Below, in pieces: positions 45,596 to 53,768 of a stretch of DNA of 64,000 nt. Positions within the stretch are counted from its first letter, which is position 1, and each line of letters begins with the position of its first letter. The position numbers and the translations under genes are program-made. The stretch spans positions 248,001 through 312,000 of the forward strand of contig AP024710.1 of assembly GCA_024363285.1 (NCBI GenBank), in the 5' to 3' direction. The DNA is from Leptolinea sp. HRD-7 (lineage in GTDB: Bacteria > Chloroflexota > Anaerolineae > Anaerolineales > Anaerolineaceae). The notes below the pieces were generated by a model. It saw nothing but the letters and a program-made list of their open reading frames with translations. It made no database searches and was not told where the DNA came from.

Positions 45596-45632
45596 CACCG
45601 CGGGTGCAATCTTTCGCCCGCGGTGATTTGTT
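45596..45632 (+). terminator. Hairpin after the small ORF
   Basis: CACCGCGGG (45596-45604) and CCCGCGGTG (45617-45625) form a 9-bp stem with a 12-nt loop, followed by ATTTGTTT. It lies 50 nt before the acetyltransferase start and may be terminator or attenuator. Confidence 0.6.
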
Positions 45633-45681
45633 TCTCACCCGGGCTGTGTTTACCGGACTGGTTTTTATTGAGCGAGGATGT

Positions 45682-46251
45682 ATGTTTGAACAAGATTTAT
45701 TGTCGGGGAAACAGGTACACCTGGCGGAAATTGACCCGGATGTTGATGCCGTGGTTGAAGCAGCCTGGACGAATGACCCTTGCTATCGTCTTCTAATGGA
45801 ATATGACAAACCCCGCGGCTATACCGCGTCGGAATTAAAAAAATATTACGAAACCCATTTGAAGGATTCTGACGAACACCGACGAGAATTCTACTTTGGG
45901 ATAAAAGCCAATACCGATAATCGCCTCGCGGGAGTGTTAGCCATCCCGCAGGTGGAATGGTCGAACCGGGTGTTGCATTTTCATATCGGTTTTGGCGATG
46001 TATGCGACCTGCAAAACTGGGGAGCCGAAGCCTTCAACCTTGCGCTGGGTTATATGTTCAACGAGCTAAACACGTATCTGGCGGTTATCAGAGTGCCACA
46101 ATTCTGCCACGCAATGGTTGAGGCAGCTGAGGATGCCGGAATGCAGCTAAGCGCGAGGCGCCGCGAAGTGTATTATTACAATGGCCGGTACTGGGCTGAG
46201 CTGGATTTTAGTCTTTTGCGGCCTGACTGGTTTGAGCACAGGAAAGGGTAG
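45682..46251 (+). CDS. GNAT family acetyltransferase (RimJ/RimL-like)
   Basis: 189 residues. GNAT fold inferred from GKQVHLAEIDPDVDAVVEAAW, a typical RimJ/RimL-type opening, and NRLAGVLAIPQVEWSNRVLHFHIGFGD with GAEAFNLALGYMFNELNTYL as the beta4/alpha3 core. The usual acetyl-CoA loop (R/Q-x-x-G-x-G/A) is degenerate here (GDVCDLQNWGAEA), so activity is uncertain. The ATG at 45682 has GAGG upstream. The next gene is a paralogue-like GNAT 4 nt downstream, suggesting a duplicated pair. Confidence 0.75.
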   Translation: MFEQDLLSGKQVHLAEIDPDVDAVVEAAWTNDPCYRLLMEYDKPRGYTASELKKYYETHLKDSDEHRREFYFGIKANTDNRLAGVLAIPQVEWSNRVLHFHIGFGDVCDLQNWGAEAFNLALGYMFNELNTYLAVIRVPQFCHAMVEAAEDAGMQLSARRREVYYYNGRYWAELDFSLLRPDWFEHRKG

Positions 46252-46255
46252 CCTG

Positions 46256-46810
46256 ATGAGAGACTGCCTTGAAGGGAATTTGACCGTACTGCGCATCACC
46301 GACCCGGAACGGGATGCGGATCTGTATAATGCCTGGATGAAAGACAGCCATTTCGTGCGTTTATTGGATTCGGATCCCATGACTGTCTGGCCTAAGAAGA
46401 TGACCAGAGATTGGTTGGAAAAACACCTGGATGACTTCCTTCAGTTCAGTATCTTCCGCAAAGAGGACACGGAAAAACCTATTGGATTTATCGGGTTAGA
46501 CGGAATAAACTGGATTTCGAGAGATGCCTGGGTGGGCATCGGTATTGGCGAAAGGGATTACTGGGGTAAAGGGTATGGCACAGACGCCATGAATGTACTT
46601 ATGTGCTACGCGTTCTGCCAGTTGAACCTGCACCGCCTGTCTCTTTCAGTATTTGACTACAATCCCCGCGCCATCCGATCGTATGAGAAGACCGGGTTTG
46701 TGCGCGAAGGTATCGAACCACAATACCTGGAACGAGAAGGCCGGCGTTTTGACCTGATCTTGATGGGCATTCTGCGCAGCGAATGGAAGGGCCTCTGCCC
46801 GGAAGATTGA
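46256..46810 (+). CDS. GNAT family N-acetyltransferase (RimJ/RimL-like)
   Basis: 184 residues. Strong RimJ/RimL signature: IGIGERDYWGKGYGTDAMNVLMCYAFCQLNLHRLSLSVFDYNPRAIRSYEKTGFVREG, containing the acetyl-CoA loop WGKGYGTDA. Acceptor unknown (protein N-terminus or small molecule). It begins 4 nt after the preceding GNAT stop, so the two are coupled. In-frame starts further upstream lie inside the previous gene. Confidence 0.88.
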   Translation: MRDCLEGNLTVLRITDPERDADLYNAWMKDSHFVRLLDSDPMTVWPKKMTRDWLEKHLDDFLQFSIFRKEDTEKPIGFIGLDGINWISRDAWVGIGIGERDYWGKGYGTDAMNVLMCYAFCQLNLHRLSLSVFDYNPRAIRSYEKTGFVREGIEPQYLEREGRRFDLILMGILRSEWKGLCPED

Positions 46811-46847
46811 TCGATTTGAATTGAACACAGCCCGGTGTCAGGTTTGA

Positions 46848-46853
46848 TACAAT
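46848..46853 (+). promoter_or_regulatory. TACAAT -10 box, 6 nt before ATG (leaderless start)
   Basis: TACAAT, then TCCAGC, then the HAD ATG at 46860. No RBS. Confidence 0.5.
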
Positions 46854-46859
46854 TCCAGC

Positions 46860-47483
46860 ATGGAAAACATCAAACCTGAGATCCGGGCTGTTATTTTTGA
46901 TATGGGGGGCGTGATCCTGCGCACCGAAGATCTGTCATCGCGCACAAAGCTGGCGGCGAAATTCGGCCTTACCTGTCAGGAGCTGGAAAACATCGTGTTC
47001 CAGTCACCCGAATCGGTACGCGCCGAACTGGGTGAATTCACCCGCGAAGAACACTGGAAGAACATGGCTCGCCTGCTGAATTTCCCCGAGAGTGAGCTGG
47101 ACGAGTTCCAGCATGCCTACTGGGACGGTGACGCTGTGGATAAGGAACTCGAAGCGTATATCCGCGGACTGCGTCCGCGCTACAAGACCGGCCTGCTGAG
47201 TAACGCCTGGGAAGGCACGCGCATTGACGCGCCGGTACGCGGCTTCACATTCCTCGACGCGTTCGATGAGACCATCTTCTCATGGGAAGTGCGCCTTCGC
47301 AAACCCGATCCGCGCATCTACCGCCTGGTGCTGGACCGTCTCGGTGTGCAGCCGCAGGAAGCCGTGTTTGTGGATGATTTCATGAAAAACATCGAAGGCG
47401 CGCAGGCTGTGGGGATGCATACGGTATGGTTCAAGGGCCGTGAGGATGCCGTCGATCAGTTGCGGGAGTTGGGGGTCCGATAG
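46860..47483 (+). CDS. HAD family phosphatase (HAD-IA, variant 3)
   Basis: 207 residues. VIFDMGGVIL is the DxGGV-type motif I of the YihX/HAD-IA variant-3 group, LLSNAW is motif II, KPDPRIYRLVLDRLGVQPQEAVFVDDFMKNIEGAQAVGM gives the Lys and acidic motifs. Usually sugar phosphatases such as alpha-D-glucose-1-phosphate phosphatase, but the substrate is unproved here. A -10 box lies 6 nt before the ATG and no RBS is seen. Confidence 0.88.
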   Translation: MENIKPEIRAVIFDMGGVILRTEDLSSRTKLAAKFGLTCQELENIVFQSPESVRAELGEFTREEHWKNMARLLNFPESELDEFQHAYWDGDAVDKELEAYIRGLRPRYKTGLLSNAWEGTRIDAPVRGFTFLDAFDETIFSWEVRLRKPDPRIYRLVLDRLGVQPQEAVFVDDFMKNIEGAQAVGMHTVWFKGREDAVDQLRELGVR

Positions 47484-47528
47484 AAGTAATGTATCACTTT
47501 AGCCGGACAATCAGGCTCGGTGTTATTG

Positions 47529-48020
47529 TTACAACCTGAGTGTTACCAGTTGACTTTCCATGCGTTGAGCCATCACCTGGCGCAGATGGTCCTTTTCTTC
47601 GTTGAGCACCGTCCGAAGTTCCTCCGTCAACCGCGGGTAGAGGCTCATGATCTCCTCCACGAAGAGGACCGAATCGCGCTCGATGCGTTCCGCGAGATCA
47701 AACAGGTCATCTTTGGTGGTGATTCGCTCCGCTTCATCCATCAATTGGACGGTATCTTTCAGCATGTTCCGTTCGATCAGTAATTTTAGATATTGTTCCT
47801 GTTCTTCCGATACTTCAATGATCTGCTCTGAATTCTTCCGGAATTTGCTCAATAGCAATTTGTACATCTCATGATGGCGGTCCTCGTCTTTCGCGAGAAA
47901 TTCAAGGAATTTACCACCCAACTTAGCATTGCCGGCCAGATGCCGGTATAGTGTAGCAACCTTTTCTTCGTTGGATATCATCATCTCAAACAGGTCAGTG
48001 CCATCCCATCGGTTTTTCAT
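47529..48020 (-). CDS. Ferritin-like domain protein (rubrerythrin-type diiron)
   Basis: 163 residues, four-helix bundle. Pattern: NEEKVATLYRHLA, AKDEDRHHEMYKLLL, AERIERDSVLFVEEIM and NEEKDHLRQVM give the two ExxH and two Glu ligands of a ferritin-like di-iron site, as in rubrerythrins. The C-terminal rubredoxin domain is absent. Role probably in peroxide or metal handling; inferred from fold only. A strong GGAGGTGTTAT precedes the ATG at 48020. It is convergent with the HAD phosphatase gene. Confidence 0.82.
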   Translation of the reverse strand: MKNRWDGTDLFEMMISNEEKVATLYRHLAGNAKLGGKFLEFLAKDEDRHHEMYKLLLSKFRKNSEQIIEVSEEQEQYLKLLIERNMLKDTVQLMDEAERITTKDDLFDLAERIERDSVLFVEEIMSLYPRLTEELRTVLNEEKDHLRQVMAQRMESQLVTLRL

Positions 48021-48224
48021 ATAACACCTCCAGTCAAACCTGACTGTGATGCTGCCGTATAGACCATTTCAGGTACAAACTCACTATAACAAGCCTGAAG
48101 AAATAGTCAATTCCCTTAATGGATCAGCGCGGGGTGAAAACCATTGACTTGCAAAGAAACTCAAATCGTACGAGAATAGACCTGTCACATTTCATAACGC
48201 TCTAAAAGGGGAAAAGTCGAAACA

Positions 48225-48878
48225 ATGAAAACTATCAAAAGTACTGTTTTTTGCATTGCTTTAATTCTTATTTTGACAGCCTGTTCAGCCGCCCCAACCA
48301 CGGCCGCAACCGCTACTTTCGTTCCGCCAACAGAGGAACCAACAGAAATTGCCGCTTCAGCGACTCCTGAGCCTACAGAGACATCCACTCCCGAACCTTC
48401 ATCCACGCCCACAGATGAACCTACAGTAGAACCAACAGAAGAGCCTGCCAGCATACCTTTGGAAGAACCTGTTGAAGCGTCGGAACCTGAAATCAACGCG
48501 CGGTTTGTTCCAGCCTATCCTGATAATAATTTCTACATCGATTCTGATATAGCCGATGATGAATGGAAACAGAATATGGACGGTCTCGCGCGAAACCAGG
48601 CCATCCCCAAACCATACGAATGGCAGCTTGTCGGTCTACCGGATGAAACAAAATGGTCGGATATCTTCCCTTATTTCAAAGAGTATTTGCTGGAAAAAGG
48701 TTGGACGATTACCGCCGACGGCGGCGATTGGGTGACGCTCTCCGGCGGCAACACAATGTATGTGGGCGGATTTATCAAGACCGTTGACGGCAAGAAAGAA
48801 AAGATTTCCATACTCTTCTACCCGAAATCAAAACAATATGACTCGCATTACCGGGTTTTTTATTCCGAACGAAAATAA
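48225..48878 (+). CDS. Lipoprotein with Pro/Thr/Glu-rich linker, function unknown
   Basis: 217 residues. Type II signal peptide with lipobox LTAC (Cys20), followed by a linker of about 65 residues rich in Pro, Thr and Glu (TPEPTETSTPEP and similar), then a folded C-terminal domain of about 130 residues with WQLVGLPDETKWSDIFPYFKEYL and GGNTMYVGGFIKTVDGKKEK. Anchored outside the cell. The C-terminal domain is not recognised. The linker style is common in Anaerolineae lipoproteins. AAAAGGGGA precedes the ATG. Confidence 0.8.
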   Translation: MKTIKSTVFCIALILILTACSAAPTTAATATFVPPTEEPTEIAASATPEPTETSTPEPSSTPTDEPTVEPTEEPASIPLEEPVEASEPEINARFVPAYPDNNFYIDSDIADDEWKQNMDGLARNQAIPKPYEWQLVGLPDETKWSDIFPYFKEYLLEKGWTITADGGDWVTLSGGNTMYVGGFIKTVDGKKEKISILFYPKSKQYDSHYRVFYSERK

Positions 48879-48918
48879 CCTGAATTAAGCCGAAACTACC
48901 AAGGCGAGGAGAAAAATA

Positions 48919-49677
48919 ATGGCTAATTTTTCACGAATGCCCCGTTATGATGTACGAAATGATGGTCTGGGACCTTATGCTGTGTTTTACTGTGAAACAT
49001 GTCAGCGTGAATTCCGCAGCCAACCGGATGTGGCTGGTAATGTAGCCCAGGACCTGGGCAAAGAAGTTGCCAGCGGTCTTCTGCGAAAAGTCCCGTTGTT
49101 CGGAAGCGCCGTGGCCAACAGTGTAATGGGAGAAGATTCACGCTACAGCTACAAGTTAACACCGCAACAGGTGGAAAAAGCCTGGAGCCAGGTTCAGGTC
49201 AACTTCCGTGAATGCCCCACCTGCCTGCGCATCGTCTGTCTGTCAGATTTTGACGCGCGCACCGGCTTTTGCAATGAAGACAGCCCCCGCACCAATGAGA
49301 TCACAGAAGCCCGGGGTGAACAGGCCGGCGCGGCTCTGAAAGGGTTCGCTTCCGCCCTGGGATTGAATGAAGTGATGAAAAATGTGGAACAGGCAGCCAA
49401 AACGGCGCAAAACGCCGCCGCCCAAACCGCCCGATGCCCCAAGGACGGCACCATGGCAGCGCCCGGCACCAAATTCTGCCCGGAGTGCGGTACCCCCATG
49501 ATCCAGCCCCAGGCCGATGCCTGCCCGAAATGCGGTCAACCAACATACGGCGCCAAATTCTGCCCGGCCTGCGGTACCCAACAGACCCCCGCGGCCAAAC
49601 CGGGTGTCTGCCCGAACTGCGGAACCGAAGCACCCGGCGCGAAGTTTTGCCCGGGCTGTGGTACAAAGATCGGATAA
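48919..49677 (+). CDS. Zinc-ribbon protein with repeated C-terminal ribbons
   Basis: 252 residues. N-terminal region has CxxC (FYCETCQREF) and a second pair ECPTCLRIVC, with a Gly/Ala segment between them. The C-terminal 80 residues contain about four zinc ribbons: CPKDG...KFCPECG, CPKCG...KFCPACG, CPNCG...KFCPGCG with TxGAKFCP repeats, typical of DUF7577/double zinc-ribbon proteins. Binding partner unknown. The ribbons look like a recent tandem duplication. GGCGAGGAG lies upstream of the ATG. Confidence 0.82.
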   Translation: MANFSRMPRYDVRNDGLGPYAVFYCETCQREFRSQPDVAGNVAQDLGKEVASGLLRKVPLFGSAVANSVMGEDSRYSYKLTPQQVEKAWSQVQVNFRECPTCLRIVCLSDFDARTGFCNEDSPRTNEITEARGEQAGAALKGFASALGLNEVMKNVEQAAKTAQNAAAQTARCPKDGTMAAPGTKFCPECGTPMIQPQADACPKCGQPTYGAKFCPACGTQQTPAAKPGVCPNCGTEAPGAKFCPGCGTKIG

Positions 49678-49731
49678 TTCATCAACTGGTAAAAATCTGG
49701 GCAGGCGGAATGTCACCTGCCCTTTTTTATG

Positions 49732-49737
49732 TAGAAT
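49732..49737 (+). promoter_or_regulatory. TAGAAT -10 box, 6 nt before ATG (leaderless start)
   Basis: TAGAAT, then CCAGAT, then the ATG at 49744. No RBS. Confidence 0.5.
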
Positions 49738-49743
49738 CCAGAT

Positions 49744-50256
49744 ATGCCCTTTCTTCCGCTGACCTCAACCGACCCGGATTTTTTCGCCGGGAAAAATTCT
49801 TTTGATCCATTGCATCCCCGCTTATTGATCTTCACCGAAGGCACCATCCTGGGACCGCGTCACTGGTGGGAATTCTTCAATGACAGGGGGTATGTTACTA
49901 TTAACCTATGTGCTGAAAAGATCCGCCGCTGGTATGCCCAGGGGGCACGGATCGCTTACCTGACGTCACGCCGCAGACCAGATGACGTAGCCGCTATCGC
50001 AAAGATCCTCACGGATGCCGGCCTCCCCGGCAGCACCCTGTATTACCGCGGAAACAGGGAAGAATATCATCATGTTGCCGAAAACCTCATACCGGATGTA
50101 CTGATCGAAGATGACTGCCGCAGCATTGGCGGTCAACGCAATTGGACGATAACTTATGTCGACCATCAGATCAAGCCGCGAATCCATTCGATCATTGTGC
50201 GGGAATTTGGAGGTATAGGCCATTTGCCGGATTCGCTATCCGATTTACTCTCGTAA
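49744..50256 (+). CDS. HAD-like protein without the catalytic aspartate, function unknown
   Basis: 170 residues. LLIFTEGTILGPRHWWEFFN resembles the first strand of HAD proteins, but the DxDGT motif reads FTEGT, so the nucleophile Asp is absent. TSRRRPDDVAAIAKIL, LYYRGNREEYHHVAE and DVLIEDDCRSIGG then follow like motifs II and IV (two Asp). It may be a degenerate or repurposed HAD fold; alternatively an unrelated nucleotide-binding protein. No signal peptide. A leaderless start is likely. Confidence 0.6.
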   Translation: MPFLPLTSTDPDFFAGKNSFDPLHPRLLIFTEGTILGPRHWWEFFNDRGYVTINLCAEKIRRWYAQGARIAYLTSRRRPDDVAAIAKILTDAGLPGSTLYYRGNREEYHHVAENLIPDVLIEDDCRSIGGQRNWTITYVDHQIKPRIHSIIVREFGGIGHLPDSLSDLLS

Positions 50257-50380
50257 CAAAAAATGACCCATACGGGTCTTACTCACCAGAAGTACAGGGA
50301 ATATCCTTATTGTGAGATAGTGCGGTTTATAAAGCTGCCTATCCAGAATACCCAACGTAAAGGGTTAAAACCGGAGCAGA

Positions 50381-50893
50381 ATGACGGTTACGATTTCGTT
50401 AATGAAAGAAACTGATTGGGCGGATGTCGCCCGGATTTACCGCGAAGGCATTGAAACCGGTAATTCCACCTTTGAGAATGAGCCACCCTCTTCCTGGGAG
50501 AAGTGGTGTGAAAAGAAGGTCAACGAGTGCAGCCTGGTTGCCCGCGCTGACGGAGCAATCGTCGGGTGGGCGGCTGTAAGCCCGTTTTCAACGCGGGCTG
50601 TCTACTCGGGTGTGGTGGAAAACAGCCTGTATGTGGCCACCAGCGCGCGCGGGAAGGGCGTAGGAGCAGCCTTACTGGAAGAGTTGATCCGGGTGACGGA
50701 AGCCCACGGTATCTGGACCATCCAATCACGCATCTTCCCGGAGAACACGGCCAGCCTCAGGCTGCATTTAAACCACGGTTTCCGGCAGGTTGGAATTTTG
50801 GAAAAGATCGGTCAAATGCAATTTGGACCAAACAAAGGTCAATGGCGTGATGTAGTTTTTATGGAGCGGCGAAGTAGAACTGTTGGAAACTAG
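50381..50893 (+). CDS. GNAT acetyltransferase, phosphinothricin acetyltransferase family
   Basis: 170 residues. ADVARIYREGIETGNSTFENEPPSSWEKW is the opening of the phosphinothricin / methionine sulfoximine acetyltransferase group, followed by VGWAAVSPFSTRAVYSGVVENSLYV, the acetyl-CoA loop RGKGVGAALL and the terminal NHGFRQVGILEKIGQ segment. Natural substrates are usually amino-acid analogues. The ATG follows GGAGCAGA. It is convergent with the nucleotidyltransferase gene, 23 nt away. Confidence 0.88.
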   Translation: MTVTISLMKETDWADVARIYREGIETGNSTFENEPPSSWEKWCEKKVNECSLVARADGAIVGWAAVSPFSTRAVYSGVVENSLYVATSARGKGVGAALLEELIRVTEAHGIWTIQSRIFPENTASLRLHLNHGFRQVGILEKIGQMQFGPNKGQWRDVVFMERRSRTVGN

Positions 50894-50916
50894 GATACAG
50901 TAAAAAAGGTACTAAT

Positions 50917-51486
50917 TCAACTCAAATACTTCTCGATCGAATCCCACAACCCTGGCTGGTCAAGAGCTTCACCAAATTGTTTGACCCAGTATTCAATTCT
51001 TTCAATATCTAAATTTCTACCATGTTTAACAAGTCCAGAAATATCAGACAGGTCTTTCGGTCGACTGGCGATTGCTTTTAAAATAATCAGGTCCTCAATT
51101 GTTGGAAGCGTAATCTCAACATCATGAATCTTACTTTTTTTTGCACGAGCAACAACTTCTTTCTCGAATGGGAGCATCCCCATAATGAAATCGGCCCTAA
51201 GTCCTGATTCAGAGTGAATCATCGGGATAACCCGATTTTGCATGGCAAAAGTATTCGGATCTGTCACTCTTGATTTAAATCCAGCTTTATTGGATGCGTC
51301 AAGGAAATTTCTCAACTGGTCGTTAGTCAACAAAACAAGAATATCAATATCCGTCGTAAACCGTTGTTCACCAAGAACGCTGACCGCAATTCCCCCAATA
51401 ATGACTCCACGATCAGGGATTTTATCTAACAATTCCTGAATAGATTCCAAAATAGACTTGTATGGCTCAAGAAACTCGCTGTTCAT
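50917..51486 (-). CDS. Nucleotidyltransferase (AbiEii/DUF6036-like), possible toxin
   Basis: 189 residues. Polymerase-beta-like nucleotidyltransferase fold: IIGGIAVSVLGEQRFTTDIDILVLL has the GG...DxD catalytic motif (Asp pair in DID) and a third acidic residue in RADFIMGML. Later segments TIEDLIILKAIASRPKDLSDISGLV are typical of AbiEii/MNT-like proteins. The gene overlaps the small upstream ORF by 20 nt, so both are translationally coupled. Both are more AT-rich than their neighbours, hinting at acquisition. The toxin role is inferred only from gene architecture. Confidence 0.72.
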   Translation of the reverse strand: MNSEFLEPYKSILESIQELLDKIPDRGVIIGGIAVSVLGEQRFTTDIDILVLLTNDQLRNFLDASNKAGFKSRVTDPNTFAMQNRVIPMIHSESGLRADFIMGMLPFEKEVVARAKKSKIHDVEITLPTIEDLIILKAIASRPKDLSDISGLVKHGRNLDIERIEYWVKQFGEALDQPGLWDSIEKYLS

Positions 51487-51697
51487 ATTCTTTTTTTAGT
51501 TTAAGCCACCGATCACGCACAGATTGTTCGTCCGTTACTTCGCGATTATCTAATCCCAATTCTCTACCTAATAGGAGAATAGAATTCATCCTTTTCCAAC
51601 GAATTTCAAGCGAGTCCATTTCCCGATCAAGGTCATCCAATTCTTCTAATACCCTGTACCGGTTCATAGATTCTTTAATTAAATATTTTAGAACCAT
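51467..51697 (-). CDS. Small helical protein coupled to the nucleotidyltransferase, possible antitoxin
   Basis: 76 residues, very charged and helical: RVLEELDDLDREMDSLEIRWKRMNSILLLGRELGL, then DNREVTDEQSVRDRWLKLKKEYEQ. No family recognised. It is the first gene of a two-gene unit, overlapping the nucleotidyltransferase start by 20 nt. TATAAT sits 6 nt before the ATG at 51697 with no RBS, so it is probably leaderless. Size, order and overlap fit an antitoxin preceding its partner; function not shown. Confidence 0.6.
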   Translation of the reverse strand: MVLKYLIKESMNRYRVLEELDDLDREMDSLEIRWKRMNSILLLGRELGLDNREVTDEQSVRDRWLKLKKEYEQRVS

Positions 51698-51703
51698 AAA
51701 TCG

Positions 51704-51709
51704 ATTATA
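51704..51709 (-). promoter_or_regulatory. TATAAT -10 box, 6 nt before ATG (leaderless start)
   Basis: On the minus strand TATAAT, then CGATTT, then ATG at 51697. No RBS. Confidence 0.5.
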
Positions 51710-51865
51710 GCATTCTGTAATTTGTTTTTAATTCTCAGCAAATTGTAATTATCTGGTTCTATTCTTTGTCGAATAATGTTTTTTGAGGATTGAGAAAAAT
51801 CCGTCTATAATCATGCTGAATTTCCAGTATTCCGGGCAACTAACCAAGTTCTAAAGAGGTGATTT

Positions 51866-52669
51866 ATGACTACCACCAGACCAAGATCAGGCTATTTTAA
51901 GACCGGGCACCCCTTCAACCGCATCGGTGACGGCCCTTGCGACCTGATCGTGTTCCAGGGTCTGATGTTCGAAAACAAGCCCCAGCCTATCTGGTTTAGC
52001 CGTACCTACAATTTCCTCAGTGACCGGTACACGGTGTATGAAGTTCTGCGAAAACCGGGCATGCCTGCAGGGTACACAATAGAGACTATGGCGGATGATT
52101 ACGCCGAATTGATTAAAGAAGAGTTCGAAGCTCCCATCGATATCATTGGCCAATCCACCGGCGGCTCAATTGCCATAGCGTTCGCGGTCCGGCATCCAGA
52201 TCTGGTTCGAAAGCTGGTAATCCATTCCAGCGCGTACAAATTGAGTGAATCGGCCAGAAAATTGCAAAAAATGGTAGCCCGCCAGGGAAGTGAACGGAAC
52301 TGGGTCGGGGCATACGCCAACATGATGGATTACATATTACCCGTAAAACAACCCCAACGTTTTCTGTTTCAACTGGTTTTTCCATGGATCTCCTGGTCTG
52401 CCGGATTGTTTGACCACCCGCGCGACGCGTCTGACCTGTGTGTAACGGTGGATGCGGAAGACAGGTTTAATTACAAGACCAAACTTACGGATATCAAAGC
52501 CCCCACTCTTTTAGCCGCGGGCGAAAAAGACCCGTTCTATTCACCCGAATTATTTAAAGATACAGCCGCAGGGATCCCCGGTGCGGTCTTAAAGCTATAT
52601 CCCAATATGGGGCATCCGGCTTCCGGAAGGCAATTTCAAACCGATGTGCGGGAATTCCTGAGCGACTAA
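51866..52669 (+). CDS. Alpha/beta hydrolase
   Basis: 267 residues. Nucleophile Ser in IIGQSTGGSIA (GxSxG), acid Asp in LLAAGEKDPFY and catalytic His in NMGHPASG. The N-terminal LIVFQGLMFENKP replaces the usual HGxP, so the oxyanion loop is unusual. Cytoplasmic; substrate unknown. AAAGAGGTG precedes the ATG. It ends in the bidirectional terminator shared with rsgA. Confidence 0.83.
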   Translation: MTTTRPRSGYFKTGHPFNRIGDGPCDLIVFQGLMFENKPQPIWFSRTYNFLSDRYTVYEVLRKPGMPAGYTIETMADDYAELIKEEFEAPIDIIGQSTGGSIAIAFAVRHPDLVRKLVIHSSAYKLSESARKLQKMVARQGSERNWVGAYANMMDYILPVKQPQRFLFQLVFPWISWSAGLFDHPRDASDLCVTVDAEDRFNYKTKLTDIKAPTLLAAGEKDPFYSPELFKDTAAGIPGAVLKLYPNMGHPASGRQFQTDVREFLSD

Positions 52670-52691
52670 CCGGCAAAACAATGTACCGAAC

Positions 52692-52721
52692 AAAAAGCAG
52701 CTATTTCCGTAGCTGCTTTTT
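52692..52721. terminator. Bidirectional terminator overlapping the rsgA stop codon
   Basis: AAAAAGCAGCTA (52692-52703) and TAGCTGCTTTTT (52710-52721), 12-bp perfect stem, 6-nt loop. The last codons and stop of rsgA (52701-52703) lie inside the stem. Confidence 0.88.
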
Positions 52722-53762
52722 TACTGTCTTTATATATTTACCAAAGTCCTTATCTTTCTTACGCTTTTCAGCGTAAGACATCTCATGGAAATCAGATTCG
52801 GCTTTCAAATTTAAATAGCTCTCATAACGTTCACGGCTTAACCGCCCGTCTTCTAATGCGGCCAGAAGCGCGCAACCGTCTTCCTTTGTGTGTGAACAAT
52901 CGGCAAAGCGGCATTCGCCGGCGAGATCGGCGGCTTCCGCGAAGCTTCCGTCAATACCGTCCCCCATACCGATCGTGCCCAGTTCGCGCATACCCGGTGT
53001 GTCAATGAGCATGGCTCCCCAATCGAGAACCGTCAACTGACGGCGGGTGGTGGTATGCCGGCCTTTGCCGTCAAATTCTCTCACTTCTTGCGTGTCAAAG
53101 GCGTTATGTCCTATCAACCGGTTTAACAGGGTGGTTTTCCCCACTCCGGACGAGCCTAACAGGCAAAATGTATTTCCTGGCGCCATGATAGATTTCAGGG
53201 CATCCACGCCATCGTCCAAGCGGCTGCTAATGAAGAGTGACGGATATTCAATACCGGCCTTACGCACATCAGATTCTATGCGCGCCAGATCTTCACGTCC
53301 GGCCAGGTCTTTTTTTGTAAATACCAGAACCGGGCGCACCCTGCCATCCACAGCCATAACCAGGTAACGCTCCAATCGGTGAATGTTGAAATTCGCGTCA
53401 CAGGATTGCAGGATACAGGCAGTATCCACGTTAGCGGCTATCACCTGATAGTCAACCGAACGGCCGCTGGTTTTACGCCTCAACAGGCTTTTTCGGGGGA
53501 ATACTTCATGAATGATCGCGAAGTTTTCGCCGTCGTAATACTGCACGTTCACCCAGTCACCCACACCGGGCAGATCAATGCTGGATTCGATGTTATATAA
53601 AAGATTTCCAGCCAGTTCAGCCCGTATCTCTGCTGTCCCATTGTGAATTAAATAACTATCACGGTCGACGGCCGTTACTCGCGCGTGGTTTCCGTCAGGA
53701 TTTTTAAGCTCTGCAGATTTCTGGATAAACCAATCATCGAACCCCAATCGTTCAAGAGCCAT
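52701..53762 (-). CDS. rsgA: Ribosome small subunit-dependent GTPase A (RsgA)
   Basis: 353 residues. Circularly permuted GTPase that matures the 30S subunit. The order is OB-fold, then G4 (VFTKKDL), G1 (GSSGVGKTTLLN), G3 (DTPGMRELG) and a C-terminal zinc-binding ECRFADCSHTKEDGCALLAAL. All family parts are present. The ATG at 53762 is preceded by TAAAAT with exactly 6 nt between and no RBS, so it should be leaderless. The stop is inside a shared terminator with the hydrolase gene. Confidence 0.95.
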   Translation of the reverse strand: MALERLGFDDWFIQKSAELKNPDGNHARVTAVDRDSYLIHNGTAEIRAELAGNLLYNIESSIDLPGVGDWVNVQYYDGENFAIIHEVFPRKSLLRRKTSGRSVDYQVIAANVDTACILQSCDANFNIHRLERYLVMAVDGRVRPVLVFTKKDLAGREDLARIESDVRKAGIEYPSLFISSRLDDGVDALKSIMAPGNTFCLLGSSGVGKTTLLNRLIGHNAFDTQEVREFDGKGRHTTTRRQLTVLDWGAMLIDTPGMRELGTIGMGDGIDGSFAEAADLAGECRFADCSHTKEDGCALLAALEDGRLSRERYESYLNLKAESDFHEMSYAEKRKKDKDFGKYIKTVKKQLRK

Positions 53763-53768
53763 TCCATG

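Noticed and set aside
48290..48480. Repetitive CCxACxGA-like stretch
   Set aside because: It is the Pro/Thr/Glu-rich linker of the lipoprotein, not a DNA repeat element.
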